Part shown: positions 1-5,750 of the stretch, one piece after another
Position numbering within the stretch: position 1 is the first letter of the stretch
How the letters are laid out: each line of letters opens with the position of its first letter
NCBI GenBank assembly: GCA_026990045.1
Contig: JALSIK010000409.1
Coordinates: 1-8,361, forward strand
Length of the DNA: 8,361 nucleotides
Source: Chromatiales bacterium
GTDB lineage: Bacteria > Pseudomonadota > Gammaproteobacteria > CAMYNG01
Direction: 5' to 3'
The notes under the pieces: model-generated
Databases searched by the model: none
Seen by the model: the letters and a program-made list of their open reading frames with translations, nothing else
What the model was told of the DNA's origin: nothing
Position numbers and translations under genes: made by a program

Positions 1-632
1 TTCCCCTGGCGCAGTGGCTTGGTGCCGCCGGCCAGCTCCAGGCGCATGAGCATGTCGAAATAGCTGCTCTGGCCGCGGCCGATGCCCCGGGCGGCGTCGG
101 TCTCCGCCCAGGTGGCCAGGCCCTCGGTGATCCAGCGCGGCTGCAGGGCGTTGGGAAACAGCCACGGAAAACGGCCGAACACCCGGCGCAGGGCGGCCGG
201 CGCCCCGCGGGCCCGGTCCAGGTGGAGGACGTGGAAGACCTCGTGGGTGACCAGGAGCTCCAGCCAGCCCGCGTGGTCCTCCAGGCCGGCGATGTCGTCG
301 GGGGGCGTGAGATAGAGGGTGAGGCGGTGGTCCGGAAAGACCTGCGCGAAGCCGTTGGCCTGGCGCACCTCGTCGGTGAGCACCACCTCCACCCGCCGCC
401 GCGGGGTCCAGTCCAGCCAGGGCGAGAAGAGGGCGTGAACGGCCTCGGCCCGGGCCAGCACCCGGCGCGCCGCCCCCTCCAGCCCGTCGTGGTAGTGGAC
501 CTGGAAGTGCTCGCTCTCCAGGGTGTACCAGCGGAGGCTGGAATCGTGACTCACACCGGCCGGGGCGGGCGCGGCACCGGCCACCCCCAGCAATACCAGC
601 AGCGGCCACCACCGCCCTCCCCGCAACCTCAT
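1..632 (-). CDS. Secreted HExxH metallopeptidase (gluzincin / peptidase MA-like), N-terminal part
   Basis: The frame is open from ATG at 632 to the left edge, giving 210 residues without a stop, so the C-terminus is missing. A signal peptide is visible: basic residues R2, R4 and R7, then a hydrophobic run PLLVLLGVAGAAPA ending near residue 25. There is no lipobox Cys, so export to the periplasm or beyond is expected. The zinc-site motif HEVFH lies at residues 130-134. A plausible third ligand, E170, sits in W-I-T-E-G-L-A-T-W-A-E, the arrangement of gluzincins such as the peptidase MA family. The start is supported by a purine-rich AAAGGGGA about five bases upstream. Related proteins often carry TolB/WD40-like repeats after the peptidase domain, but that part would lie outside the window. 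The substrate is unknown. The gene is co-directional with the methyltransferase, 78 bases downstream of it. I am confident of a zinc-peptidase fold and unsure of the exact family. Confidence 0.8.
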   Translation of the reverse strand, partial: MRLRGGRWWPLLVLLGVAGAAPAPAGVSHDSSLRWYTLESEHFQVHYHDGLEGAARRVLARAEAVHALFSPWLDWTPRRRVEVVLTDEVRQANGFAQVFPDHRLTLYLTPPDDIAGLEDHAGWLELLVTHEVFHVLHLDRARGAPAALRRVFGRFPWLFPNALQPRWITEGLATWAETDAARGIGRGQSSYFDMLMRLELAGGTKPLRQG

Positions 633-693
633 GTGTCCCCTTTCATCCGGCAGGCCCGCGCCCGGCGCGCAGCCTACCACAGCCGGTGGAACC

Positions 694-710
694 GGCCCGT
701 GATCCGGGCC
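694..710 (-). terminator. Hairpin directly after the methyltransferase stop (possible terminator)
   Basis: A perfect 6-bp stem GGCCCG / CGGGCC with a 5-base loop begins at the base following the TGA stop. On the minus strand a second overlapping stem, GCCGG-TTCCA-CCGGC, follows. No U-tract is present, so this is not a classical intrinsic terminator. It may still pause polymerase or protect the 3' end between the methyltransferase and peptidase genes. Short GC palindromes are common in such GC-rich DNA. Confidence 0.3.
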
Positions 711-1328
711 TCAGGAGAGTCCCAGCAGGAGCTCCTGCATGCCGTGGCGCAACAGCACCGCGCGCCGCAGCACCAGCGGCGGCAGCAGGGCCCGCAACCG
801 GTGCTGGTGGTAGACCCGGGCCGCGACCGGCTTGCCCGCGGCCCGCCGCAGCAGGCGATCCGGGGCCAGCAGGGCGTAGGCCGCCGGGGGCCGGCACACG
901 TGGGCGCCGGTGCTGACGAAGGCATGGAGCAGGCCGCCGGGAGCCAGGCAACGGGCGAGCCGGGCCGCGGCGGCGGCGACCCCTGCCGCCGGCAGGTGGC
1001 TGAACAGGTCCCAGGCCAGGACCAGGTGGTAACCGTCTCCGGCCCCCGCCAGGCGCTCCGCCACCACGGCCCCGACGTCGCCGCCTTCCTCGTCCGCGGC
1101 GGCCTCCACCGCGGCGACCAGTTCGTCCAGGACGTCTCCCACGCGCAGGTGCAGCGGCCCCCCGGCCAGGACCTCGAGGGTGGCGCCCGATGCCGGCCCC
1201 AGGTCCAGCACCCGGCGCTGCCCGCCTTCCGCCCAGGCCCCGATGACGTCCGGCAGCAGGACGCTGGGCAGTTCCGCCGCCGGCGGGAGCGCGGGCGCCT
1301 GCGCCGCGCGCCGGCGCACCATGGCCAT
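711..1328 (-). CDS. Class I SAM-dependent methyltransferase-like protein, 205 aa
   Basis: Residues 39-50 read R-V-L-D-L-G-P-A-S-G-A-T, a good match to motif I (the glycine-rich SAM loop) of Rossmann-fold methyltransferases. Further on, L-V-L-A-W-D-L-F-S-H-L (about 103-113) fits the strand 4 region, and C-L-A-P-G-G-L-L-H-A-F fits the strand 5 region that precedes a product-side loop. The length suits a minimal methyltransferase with a short C-terminal extension rich in Leu and Arg. No signal peptide or membrane segment is seen, so it should be cytoplasmic. The substrate cannot be read from the sequence. ATG at 1328 is 7 bases after the bactofilin stop, so the two are very likely co-transcribed. 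M3 (ATG at 1322) is an alternative start, and no strong Shine-Dalgarno sequence precedes either, which fits translational coupling. The motif I match is convincing; activity is an assumption. Confidence 0.8.
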   Translation of the reverse strand: MAMVRRRAAQAPALPPAAELPSVLLPDVIGAWAEGGQRRVLDLGPASGATLEVLAGGPLHLRVGDVLDELVAAVEAAADEEGGDVGAVVAERLAGAGDGYHLVLAWDLFSHLPAAGVAAAAARLARCLAPGGLLHAFVSTGAHVCRPPAAYALLAPDRLLRRAAGKPVAARVYHQHRLRALLPPLVLRRAVLLRHGMQELLLGLS

Positions 1329-1335
1329 GACCGGG

Positions 1336-1839
1336 TCAGGCGCGGCGCCGGTCCGTGGATTCCCCGGTGGCGGCCGGGGCGGCCGGGGCGGCCGCGGCCG
1401 GCGTCGCGGCCTGGGGATCCATCTCGATGCTGCCCTTGAACTTGGCCCCGTCTTCCAGCGTGACCCGGGGCGAGACGATGTTGCCCTGGACCCGGCCGGT
1501 CTTCTTGATCACCACCTTCTCGTGGCCCAGCAGGTCGCCGTGCAGTTCGCCCTCGACGACGATGGTGCGGGCCTCCACGTCGGCCCGCACGCGCCCGTTC
1601 TCGCCGATGGTGAGGTGGTTCTTGGCCAGGGTGATGCGGCCCTCCACTTCCCCCTGGATGAGGAAATCCTCGTCCCCCGAAAGCTCCCCGCGGAAACGGA
1701 TGGAGGCCCCGATGGTGGCCGGGGCCGCCCGCCGCCCCTCGCGGGCGGCGGCCGGTTCCGCCGGGACCGCCGGCGGCATCCCGTCGCCGGCACGGCCCCA
1801 GCGGACCACGTTGCGCCGAATCTGGTTCATGTCGATCAT
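1336..1839 (-). CDS. Bactofilin (polymer-forming cytoskeletal protein), 167 aa
   Basis: The core at about residues 42-143 starts T-I-G-A-S-I-R-F-R-G-E-L and contains repeated short beta-strand units such as L-I-Q-G-E-V-E-G-R-I, V-V-E-G-E-L-H-G-D-L and G-R-V-Q-G-N-I. This is the pattern of the bactofilin (DUF583) right-handed beta-helix. Bactofilins polymerise without nucleotide and scaffold cell-wall or polar machinery at the inner membrane. The N-terminus, M-I-D-M-N-Q-I-R-R-N-V-V-R-W-G-R, is short and amphipathic, and could be the membrane-targeting segment seen in many family members (inference). The C-terminal tail of about 24 residues is almost all Ala and Pro and ends T-D-R-R-R-A. The start has an excellent GGGGAGGA about five bases upstream. 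The cold-shock gene ends 34 bases before this start, with no terminator-like hairpin between them. The methyltransferase follows after 7 bases. Family assignment is secure; the cellular process served is unknown. Confidence 0.92.
   Translation of the reverse strand: MIDMNQIRRNVVRWGRAGDGMPPAVPAEPAAAREGRRAAPATIGASIRFRGELSGDEDFLIQGEVEGRITLAKNHLTIGENGRVRADVEARTIVVEGELHGDLLGHEKVVIKKTGRVQGNIVSPRVTLEDGAKFKGSIEMDPQAATPAAAAPAAPAATGESTDRRRA
1372..1398. repeat. Three 9-bp tandem units in the bactofilin C-terminal tail
   Basis: The unit GGCCGGGGC occurs twice exactly (1372-1380 and 1381-1389) and a third time with one change (1390-1398). It encodes the Ala-Ala-Pro repeats of the bactofilin tail. Unit gain or loss would keep the reading frame and change tail length only. 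Confidence 0.6.
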
Positions 1840-1873
1840 CTCGTCCTCCCCTGTTGCATTGCGGCCGGAATCG

Positions 1874-2089
1874 TCACGATGCCGGCCCCTGCGGAACCAC
1901 GTTGACGGCCTGGACCCCCTTGGGCCCCTGCTCCATGTCGAAGCTCACCGCCTGTCCCGAGGCCAGCGTCCGGTAGCCTTCCTGCTGGATGGCGCTGTAG
2001 TGCACGAACACGTCACGGCCGCCACCCTCCGGCTCGATGAATCCGAAACCCTTGCGATTGTTGAACCACTTGACGACTCCCTTGGCCAT
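1874..2089 (-). CDS. Cold-shock domain protein (CspA family), 71 aa
   Basis: This is a complete single cold-shock domain of normal length. It begins M-A-K-G-V-V-K-W-F-N. RNP1 is K-G-F-G-F-I (13-18) and RNP2 is V-F-V-H-Y (27-31), with Tyr in place of the usual Phe at the last position. Proteins of this family bind single-stranded RNA or DNA, melt RNA structure and act as chaperones or anti-terminators in the cytoplasm. The start is preceded by GGAGG and by AAGGA at usable spacing. The upstream gap of 167 bases to the PilZ gene could hold its own promoter. Downstream, the bactofilin start is only 34 bases away, so the two are probably co-transcribed. No long structured cold-shock leader of the cspA type can be recognised, so cold induction cannot be inferred. 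Which paralogue this is cannot be told from sequence alone. Confidence 0.95.
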   Translation of the reverse strand: MAKGVVKWFNNRKGFGFIEPEGGGRDVFVHYSAIQQEGYRTLASGQAVSFDMEQGPKGVQAVNVVPQGPAS

Positions 2090-2171
2090 CGTTTCCTTAC
2101 CTCCGTTGCGTCGTTGTCTCTGAACTCCCTTGTGACCCGGGTCCGTGCCCGTCGGCAGCCGGGGCGCTGGC

Positions 2172-2199
2172 AGTGTAGGCCAGGGCCACGGCGCGAAAA
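2172..2199 (-). promoter_or_regulatory. Weak sigma70-like promoter candidate for the cold-shock gene
   Basis: On the minus strand, TTTTCG and TACACT lie 16 bases apart, about 75-80 bases upstream of the cold-shock start. TACACT matches four of six -10 positions, and the -35 match is poor. It is proposed mainly because a promoter is expected in this 167-base gap. Confidence 0.2.
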
Positions 2200-2236
2200 C
2201 GGGATCTCCGTCACGGGATCGCCCGGGCCGGTACTG

Positions 2237-2253
2237 CGCCGGCGGGACCGGCG
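2237..2253 (-). terminator. Hairpin just after the PilZ stop (possible terminator)
   Basis: A perfect 6-bp stem CGCCGG / CCGGCG with a 5-base loop starts four bases after the PilZ TAG. No U-tract follows. Its position right after a stop codon is suggestive, but GC palindromes of this length are frequent in this DNA. Confidence 0.3.
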
Positions 2254-2256
2254 TTC

Positions 2257-2580
2257 CTACAGCCGGCTGGCGCCCGCCTCGCTCATGAGGCTGGTGAGCG
2301 TGGCGATGCTCTCCGGCGCGAAGTCGGTGAACTGCACCGCGAGGCCGTCGGCCTCGGTGCGGACCACCGTGGCCGGCACGCTGACGTAGTCGTCGCCGCC
2401 GTCCGGGGCCGGCAGCAAGACGTCCACCGGGGTATGCCGGGCCAGCTCCACGGCGTTGATCTCGATGAACGCGCCGCCCAGGCTGAGATCGCGCAGGCGT
2501 CCGGTGATGAGTCCCAGCTTCTCGTACTGGACCGCGACGTTGAGCTCCAGCGGAGTACGGGTATTCCAGCGGTGTTCCAT
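2257..2580 (-). CDS. Stand-alone PilZ domain protein (c-di-GMP receptor), 107 aa
   Basis: Both halves of the c-di-GMP site are intact: R4-x-x-x-R8 in H-R-W-N-T-R, and D31-x-S33-x-x-G36 in D-L-S-L-G-G. A beta-barrel-like sequence follows, for example P-A-T-V-V-R-T-E and G-L-A-V-Q-F-T-D-F. Proteins of this type bind c-di-GMP and act as small cytoplasmic adaptors in motility, adhesion or polysaccharide control. A longer in-frame reading from 2751 exists. ATG at 2580 is chosen because GGAGG sits five bases upstream, the RxxxR motif then falls at the very N-terminus as is usual, and the extra 57 residues look like translated intergenic DNA that contains a palindromic site. The neighbour upstream is the response regulator, 262 bases away on the same strand. 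The likely partner is unknown. Confidence 0.9.
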   Translation of the reverse strand: MEHRWNTRTPLELNVAVQYEKLGLITGRLRDLSLGGAFIEINAVELARHTPVDVLLPAPDGGDDYVSVPATVVRTEADGLAVQFTDFAPESIATLTSLMSEAGASRL

Positions 2581-2585
2581 GACTG

Positions 2586-2590
2586 CCTCC
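2586..2590 (-). promoter_or_regulatory. Ribosome binding site that fixes the PilZ start
   Basis: GGAGG on the minus strand is five bases from ATG at 2580. It supports the 107-residue PilZ protein over the 164-residue reading. Confidence 0.75.
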
Positions 2591-2671
2591 AATATCGACC
2601 CGAAGAATTCCGGGCGGGCGGTGCGGCCCGCTCCCGACCCGTGCATTTTGACCGGGTGCCGGCGCCTTGGG

Positions 2672-2713
2672 TATTGGGGAAGTCCTGTAGTCCTATTAGG
2701 GAAAACCCTAATA
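2672..2713. promoter_or_regulatory. Operator-like array: inverted repeat TATTAGGG/CCCTAATA plus a third direct half-site
   Basis: A perfect inverted repeat has 8-bp arms TATTAGGG (2694-2701) and CCCTAATA (2706-2713) around AAAA. A further copy, TATTGGGG (2672-2679), lies in the same direction as the first arm at exactly 22 bases, about two helical turns; both are followed by AA. AGTCCT also occurs twice between them (2681-2686, 2689-2694). The AT-rich block stands out in GC-rich surroundings. It lies 114-134 bases upstream of the PilZ start, in the only sizeable gap next to a LuxR-type regulator gene. A weak -10-like CAAAAT (2650-2645, minus strand) would place the inverted repeat near -65 and the third half-site near -38, positions used by activators. 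The bound protein is not shown; the adjacent response regulator is the obvious candidate. The arms with the AAAA loop could also fold as an RNA hairpin. Confidence 0.55.
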
Positions 2714-2791
2714 CGAAATCCGGCCCGAATCAGCCCCCACAGGACACGCAAAATGGCAAGTCACTGATAAGGAAAGGGATTGACCGGCCGG

Positions 2792-2816
2792 CGGGGCGTG
2801 AACGCCATCCGCCCCG
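2792..2816 (-). terminator. Hairpin after the response-regulator stop (possible terminator)
   Basis: A 7-bp stem CGGGGCG / CGCCCCG with an 11-base loop starts about 26 bases after the response-regulator stop. An alternative inner stem GGCG-TTCA-CGCC competes with it. Downstream is pyrimidine-rich (TCAATCCCTTTCC) but lacks a true U-tract. Termination here would separate the two-component operon from the PilZ gene. Confidence 0.3.
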
Positions 2817-2842
2817 GGGACCGGGCGGGCAGTGCCGCGGTC

Positions 2843-3481
2843 TCAGTCGGAAGGAGGCTCCTGGCCCTTTTCCATCAGGCCCATGGTGATACACATGGTG
2901 ATGAGCTCGGCCAGCGAGCTGGCCCCCATCTTGCGGATGATGTTGGCCCGGTGGGCCTCCACCGTCTTGCCGCTGATACCCAGCTCGTCGGCGATGGCGC
3001 GGCTGACCTTGCCCGCCACCACGCCGTCGAGGACCTGGCGCTCGCGCTGGGTCAGGTGCCGCATGCGCTCGCGCAGGACCTGCCGGTAGGCACGCTCCTC
3101 GCGCCGCTGCCGCTCCTTCTCCAGGCATTCCTGGATCCGCTCCAGCAGGGTCTGGTCGTTGAACGGCTTTTCGATGAAATCCACCGCCCCGGCCTTGAGC
3201 GCCCGCACCGCCATGGGCACGTCCCCGTGCCCGGTGATGATGATCACCGGCAGGCTGTTGCCCATCTCGGTGAGGCGCTTCTGCACCTCCAGGCCGCTCA
3301 TGTCCGGCATGCGCACGTCCAGCACCACGCAACCGCCGCCATCCGGCTGGTAGGCGTCGAGGAATTCCTGGGCCGAGGCGAAGGTGCGCGCCGGCAGGCC
3401 CACCGACTCCAGCAGCCACTGCAGCGACTCGCGCACCGCCTGGTCGTCGTCCACGACATAGATGGTCTGGCTATGACGCAT
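2843..3481 (-). CDS. FixJ/TtrR-type response regulator with LuxR-family HTH, 212 aa
   Basis: Residues 1-120 form a receiver domain: acidic cluster D11-D13, phospho-acceptor D55 in V-L-D-V-R-M-P, conserved T83 in I-I-I-T-G-H-G-D, and K105 in E-K-P-F. The sequence D-V-P-M-A-V-R-A-L-K-A-G-A-V-D-F is the typical FixJ-family surface. A charged linker rich in Glu and Arg (about 114-140) leads to a LuxR-type HTH (about 143-200) containing L-T-Q-R-E-R-Q-V-L and the recognition helix region S-G-K-T-V-E-A-H-R-A-N-I-I-R-K-M. It is a cytoplasmic transcription factor activated by phosphorylation, almost certainly by the kinase encoded just upstream: the kinase reading frame overlaps this start by 11 bases, which implies translational coupling. 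FixJ, TtrR and TodT-like proteins share this build. I do not assign a symbol because the target genes are not in view. Confidence 0.93.
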   Translation of the reverse strand: MRHSQTIYVVDDDQAVRESLQWLLESVGLPARTFASAQEFLDAYQPDGGGCVVLDVRMPDMSGLEVQKRLTEMGNSLPVIIITGHGDVPMAVRALKAGAVDFIEKPFNDQTLLERIQECLEKERQRREERAYRQVLRERMRHLTQRERQVLDGVVAGKVSRAIADELGISGKTVEAHRANIIRKMGASSLAELITMCITMGLMEKGQEPPSD

Positions 3482-5684
3482 GGCTCATGCGGGCCGCGGT
3501 CCCGACCTCGTCCTCCTCCTGCAGGACCGGGAGGCTGAACTTGAAGGTGGCCCCCTGGTCCTGGTTGTTGGTGGCAGTCAGGGTGCCGCCATGGGCCTCG
3601 ATGATGGAACGGCTGATGGACAGGCCCATGCCCATGCCGTCACGCTTGGTGGTGAAGAAGGCATCGAACACCCGCTTCTGGTCCTCGGGCAGCAGGCCGT
3701 GCCCGGTGTCCCACACCGCCACCTCCACCGTGCGCTGGTCCAGCGACCAGGTATGGATGCGCAATTCACGCTTGTTCCACAGGTTCTTGGCCATGGCCTC
3801 GATGGCGTTGCGCACCAGGTTCAGGATCACCTGTTCGATCTGGATCACGTCGGCATGCACCGGGGGCAGGTTCTCGCCCAGGTTGAGCCGCAGGATGATG
3901 CCCTTCTTGCGGGCCTCGAAGTAGGCCAGGCTGGCCGCGTTCTGCACGATCTCGTTGATGTCCGCGCGGGTGCGCTTGGGCTCCCCCTTGGCGACGAAGC
4001 TGCGCAGGCGGCGGATGATCTCACCCGAGCGCTTGCTCTGCTGGCTGATGTTCTGCAGGGCGGCGATGATCTCCCCCACCCGGTAATCGTTGCTGGACAG
4101 GCGGCGCACGCAGCCCTGGGCATAGTTGGTGATGGCCGCCAGCGGCTGGTTGAGCTCGTGGGCGATGCTGGAGGCCATCTCGCCCATCATGGACACGCGC
4201 GAGACATGGGCCAGGTAGTCCTGGTGCTGGCGGCTGTTCTGCTCCGCCAGGCGCTTCTCCGTGACGTCCTTGCCGGTGGCGATGAAGTTGACGATCTCCC
4301 CGTCACCATTCTTCAGCGGAGTGATGGTCTTCTCCTCGTACACCAGGCTGCCGTCCTTGCGCCGGTTGATGAACAGGTCGTGGAACACCTCGCCGGCCAG
4401 GATGGTGCGCCACATGTCCTGGAAGAATTCATCATCGTGCTCGCCCGACTTGAGAAAGCGCGGCCGGCGGCCGATGGCCTCGCGCGCGCTGTACCCGGTC
4501 ACCGCCTCGAACGCCGGGTTGACGTACTCGATGATGCCGGCGCGGTTGGTGATGATGACCGTGTCGGCGGTCTGTTCCAGGGCCGAGGACAGCTTCACCA
4601 GCTCGTCCTGGACCCGGCGCCGCTCGTTCACCTCGCGCTCCAGCTCGCGCTTGGAACCCTTGAGACCGCGGTTGAGCCGGAACATGTGCAGGGCCACACC
4701 CAGCAGGGCCAGCAGGGCGCCGCCCAGCGCCGCCATCCAGGGGCCGTAGGCCGAGACCACCGCCTCCAGCGAATACAGCCCGGCATACGGGCCCAGCCTC
4801 AGGTCGCGGAACAGGGCGTGGACCGCGCTGTCGTCGCGGGGCGCGGTCCACCCGGCGTAGTCGCCCTGCAGGGCCGCGGGATGGGAGGCGGGCAGGGCCA
4901 GCAGGGCCACCGCCACCTCGGCGGCCAGCGCGTCGCCGGCCCGGGCCGTGCGGGCCAGGGACCACTGCGGGTACAAGGGCGTGCTGTGCAGGTAGGGAAA
5001 CCCGTCGTGGTGCCGCGCCCCCAGCACCCGCAGCTCGCTGCGGCGGACGCGGCCGTTGCGGATGAGCCGCTCCAGCAGGCCGGCCCGCACCGTGCCCGCG
5101 TCCACCGCCCCGTCCAGCACCGCCTGCACGATGGCCGCTTCATCCGGACCGGTGAATTCCAGCCGCGAGAGATCGCGGAAGGGATCGATGCCGGCGCCCG
5201 CCAGTTCACGCCAGGCCATGCGGAAGCCGGCGAAGGCCTCCCGGGCCACGGCACGGAACGAGTGCCCGCGCAGGTCGGCCAGCGTGCGGATGTCGTGGCG
5301 ATCGGCGCGGGTGATGATCACCGCCGCCTGCAACGACACCGGGCGCTGCTCCAGCAGGCCCACCAGGGTGGCGATGCGGCTGATCCCATGGGCCGCTTCC
5401 AGCTCCACGTACCGGCCCGGATCGGTCAATACGAAATCCAGCTCGCCCGCCGCCAGCGCCCGTTCCATGTCCGCCGCCGCCAGCGCCCGGAGCCGGAAGC
5501 GGTAACCCGGAAGCTCCTCGTTGAGATAATCCACGGTGGGCCGCCACCTTGCCGCCGCCTCCCCGGCGGGGGCCGGCACCCCCACCGTCACCGTCGGGAT
5601 ACCGCCGGCGGACGACAGCAACGCCGGCAGCAGCAACGCCACCGCCAGCCCCGTCGCCATGACCGCCCCCTTGTTGATGCGCAC
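3471..5684 (-). CDS. TtrS-like membrane sensor histidine kinase: PhnD-like sensor, PAS, HisKA, HATPase; 737 aa
   Basis: Domains in order: signal or first membrane segment (about 9-27); a periplasmic PhnD-like substrate-binding domain (about 30-300) with T-V-G-V-P at its start, the hallmark segment G-E-L-D-F-V-L-T-D-P-G-R-Y, and L-R-G-H-S-F-R-A-V; a membrane helix (about 315-335); a charged coiled coil (about 338-370); a PAS domain (about 365-475) with V-N-P-A-F-E-A-V-T-G-Y; a HisKA box with phospho-acceptor His near 509 in I-A-H-E-L-N-Q-P-L; and an ATPase domain with N-box N-L-V-R-N-A-I-E-A-M, D-T-G-H-G-L and G-M-G-M-G-L. This is the build of TtrS, the tetrathionate sensor; the kinase core is of FixL type. 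Members of the family sense other anions or small molecules, so the ligand is uncertain. The first codon is GTG at 5684, giving a basic N-region (R2, K5). ATG at 5660 has the better ribosome site and may be the real start. No tetrathionate reductase genes are in the window. Confidence 0.92.
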   Translation of the reverse strand: MRINKGAVMATGLAVALLLPALLSSAGGIPTVTVGVPAPAGEAAARWRPTVDYLNEELPGYRFRLRALAAADMERALAAGELDFVLTDPGRYVELEAAHGISRIATLVGLLEQRPVSLQAAVIITRADRHDIRTLADLRGHSFRAVAREAFAGFRMAWRELAGAGIDPFRDLSRLEFTGPDEAAIVQAVLDGAVDAGTVRAGLLERLIRNGRVRRSELRVLGARHHDGFPYLHSTPLYPQWSLARTARAGDALAAEVAVALLALPASHPAALQGDYAGWTAPRDDSAVHALFRDLRLGPYAGLYSLEAVVSAYGPWMAALGGALLALLGVALHMFRLNRGLKGSKRELEREVNERRRVQDELVKLSSALEQTADTVIITNRAGIIEYVNPAFEAVTGYSAREAIGRRPRFLKSGEHDDEFFQDMWRTILAGEVFHDLFINRRKDGSLVYEEKTITPLKNGDGEIVNFIATGKDVTEKRLAEQNSRQHQDYLAHVSRVSMMGEMASSIAHELNQPLAAITNYAQGCVRRLSSNDYRVGEIIAALQNISQQSKRSGEIIRRLRSFVAKGEPKRTRADINEIVQNAASLAYFEARKKGIILRLNLGENLPPVHADVIQIEQVILNLVRNAIEAMAKNLWNKRELRIHTWSLDQRTVEVAVWDTGHGLLPEDQKRVFDAFFTTKRDGMGMGLSISRSIIEAHGGTLTATNNQDQGATFKFSLPVLQEEDEVGTAARMSHAS
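5666..5672 (-). promoter_or_regulatory. Ribosome binding site favouring the internal ATG (5660) of the sensor kinase
   Basis: AAGGGGG on the minus strand ends five bases before ATG at 5660. The GTG at 5684 has only GGAG at about 12 bases. Starting at 5660 would shorten the protein by eight residues and remove both basic residues from the signal segment, so the choice is open. Confidence 0.45.
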
Positions 5685-5731
5685 GATCTGGTCCCGCTCC
5701 GGATGGCGCAGACACCCGCGCCGCGGCGGTA

Positions 5732-5737
5732 ATGATA
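5732..5737 (-). promoter_or_regulatory. Possible -10 element upstream of the sensor kinase
   Basis: TATCAT matches five of six positions of the sigma70 -10 consensus and lies in the 66-base gap between the CCA-like gene and the kinase. No -35 match is found at 16-18 bases, so any promoter here would be weak or activator-dependent. Read-through from the upstream genes is equally possible. Confidence 0.2.
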
Positions 5738-5750
5738 CGCCGCAATGGCC

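Noticed and set aside
222..1439. A 405-codon open frame on the plus strand
   Set aside because: It is antisense to the peptidase, methyltransferase and bactofilin genes, all of which have clear family motifs. Its product is Gln/Arg/Pro-rich low complexity.
2199..2220. Direct repeat ACGGGATC (14-base period) upstream of the cold-shock gene
   Set aside because: There are only two short copies with no wider context. It could be a binding site but is not distinguishable from chance.
2581..2751. N-terminal extension of the PilZ protein
   Set aside because: The extension crosses the palindromic operator-like site and lacks conserved features, and a strong ribosome site fits ATG at 2580.
3480..5732. 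A 750-codon open frame on the plus strand, opposite the sensor kinase
   Set aside because: It mirrors the kinase almost exactly. Its product is rich in His, Gln, Arg and Gly with no domain pattern, as expected from the complement of a GC-rich gene with strong third-position GC. The kinase side has complete domains and motifs.
5685..5750. Sigma54-type promoter upstream of the kinase
   Set aside because: No GG-N10-GC element is present in the gap.
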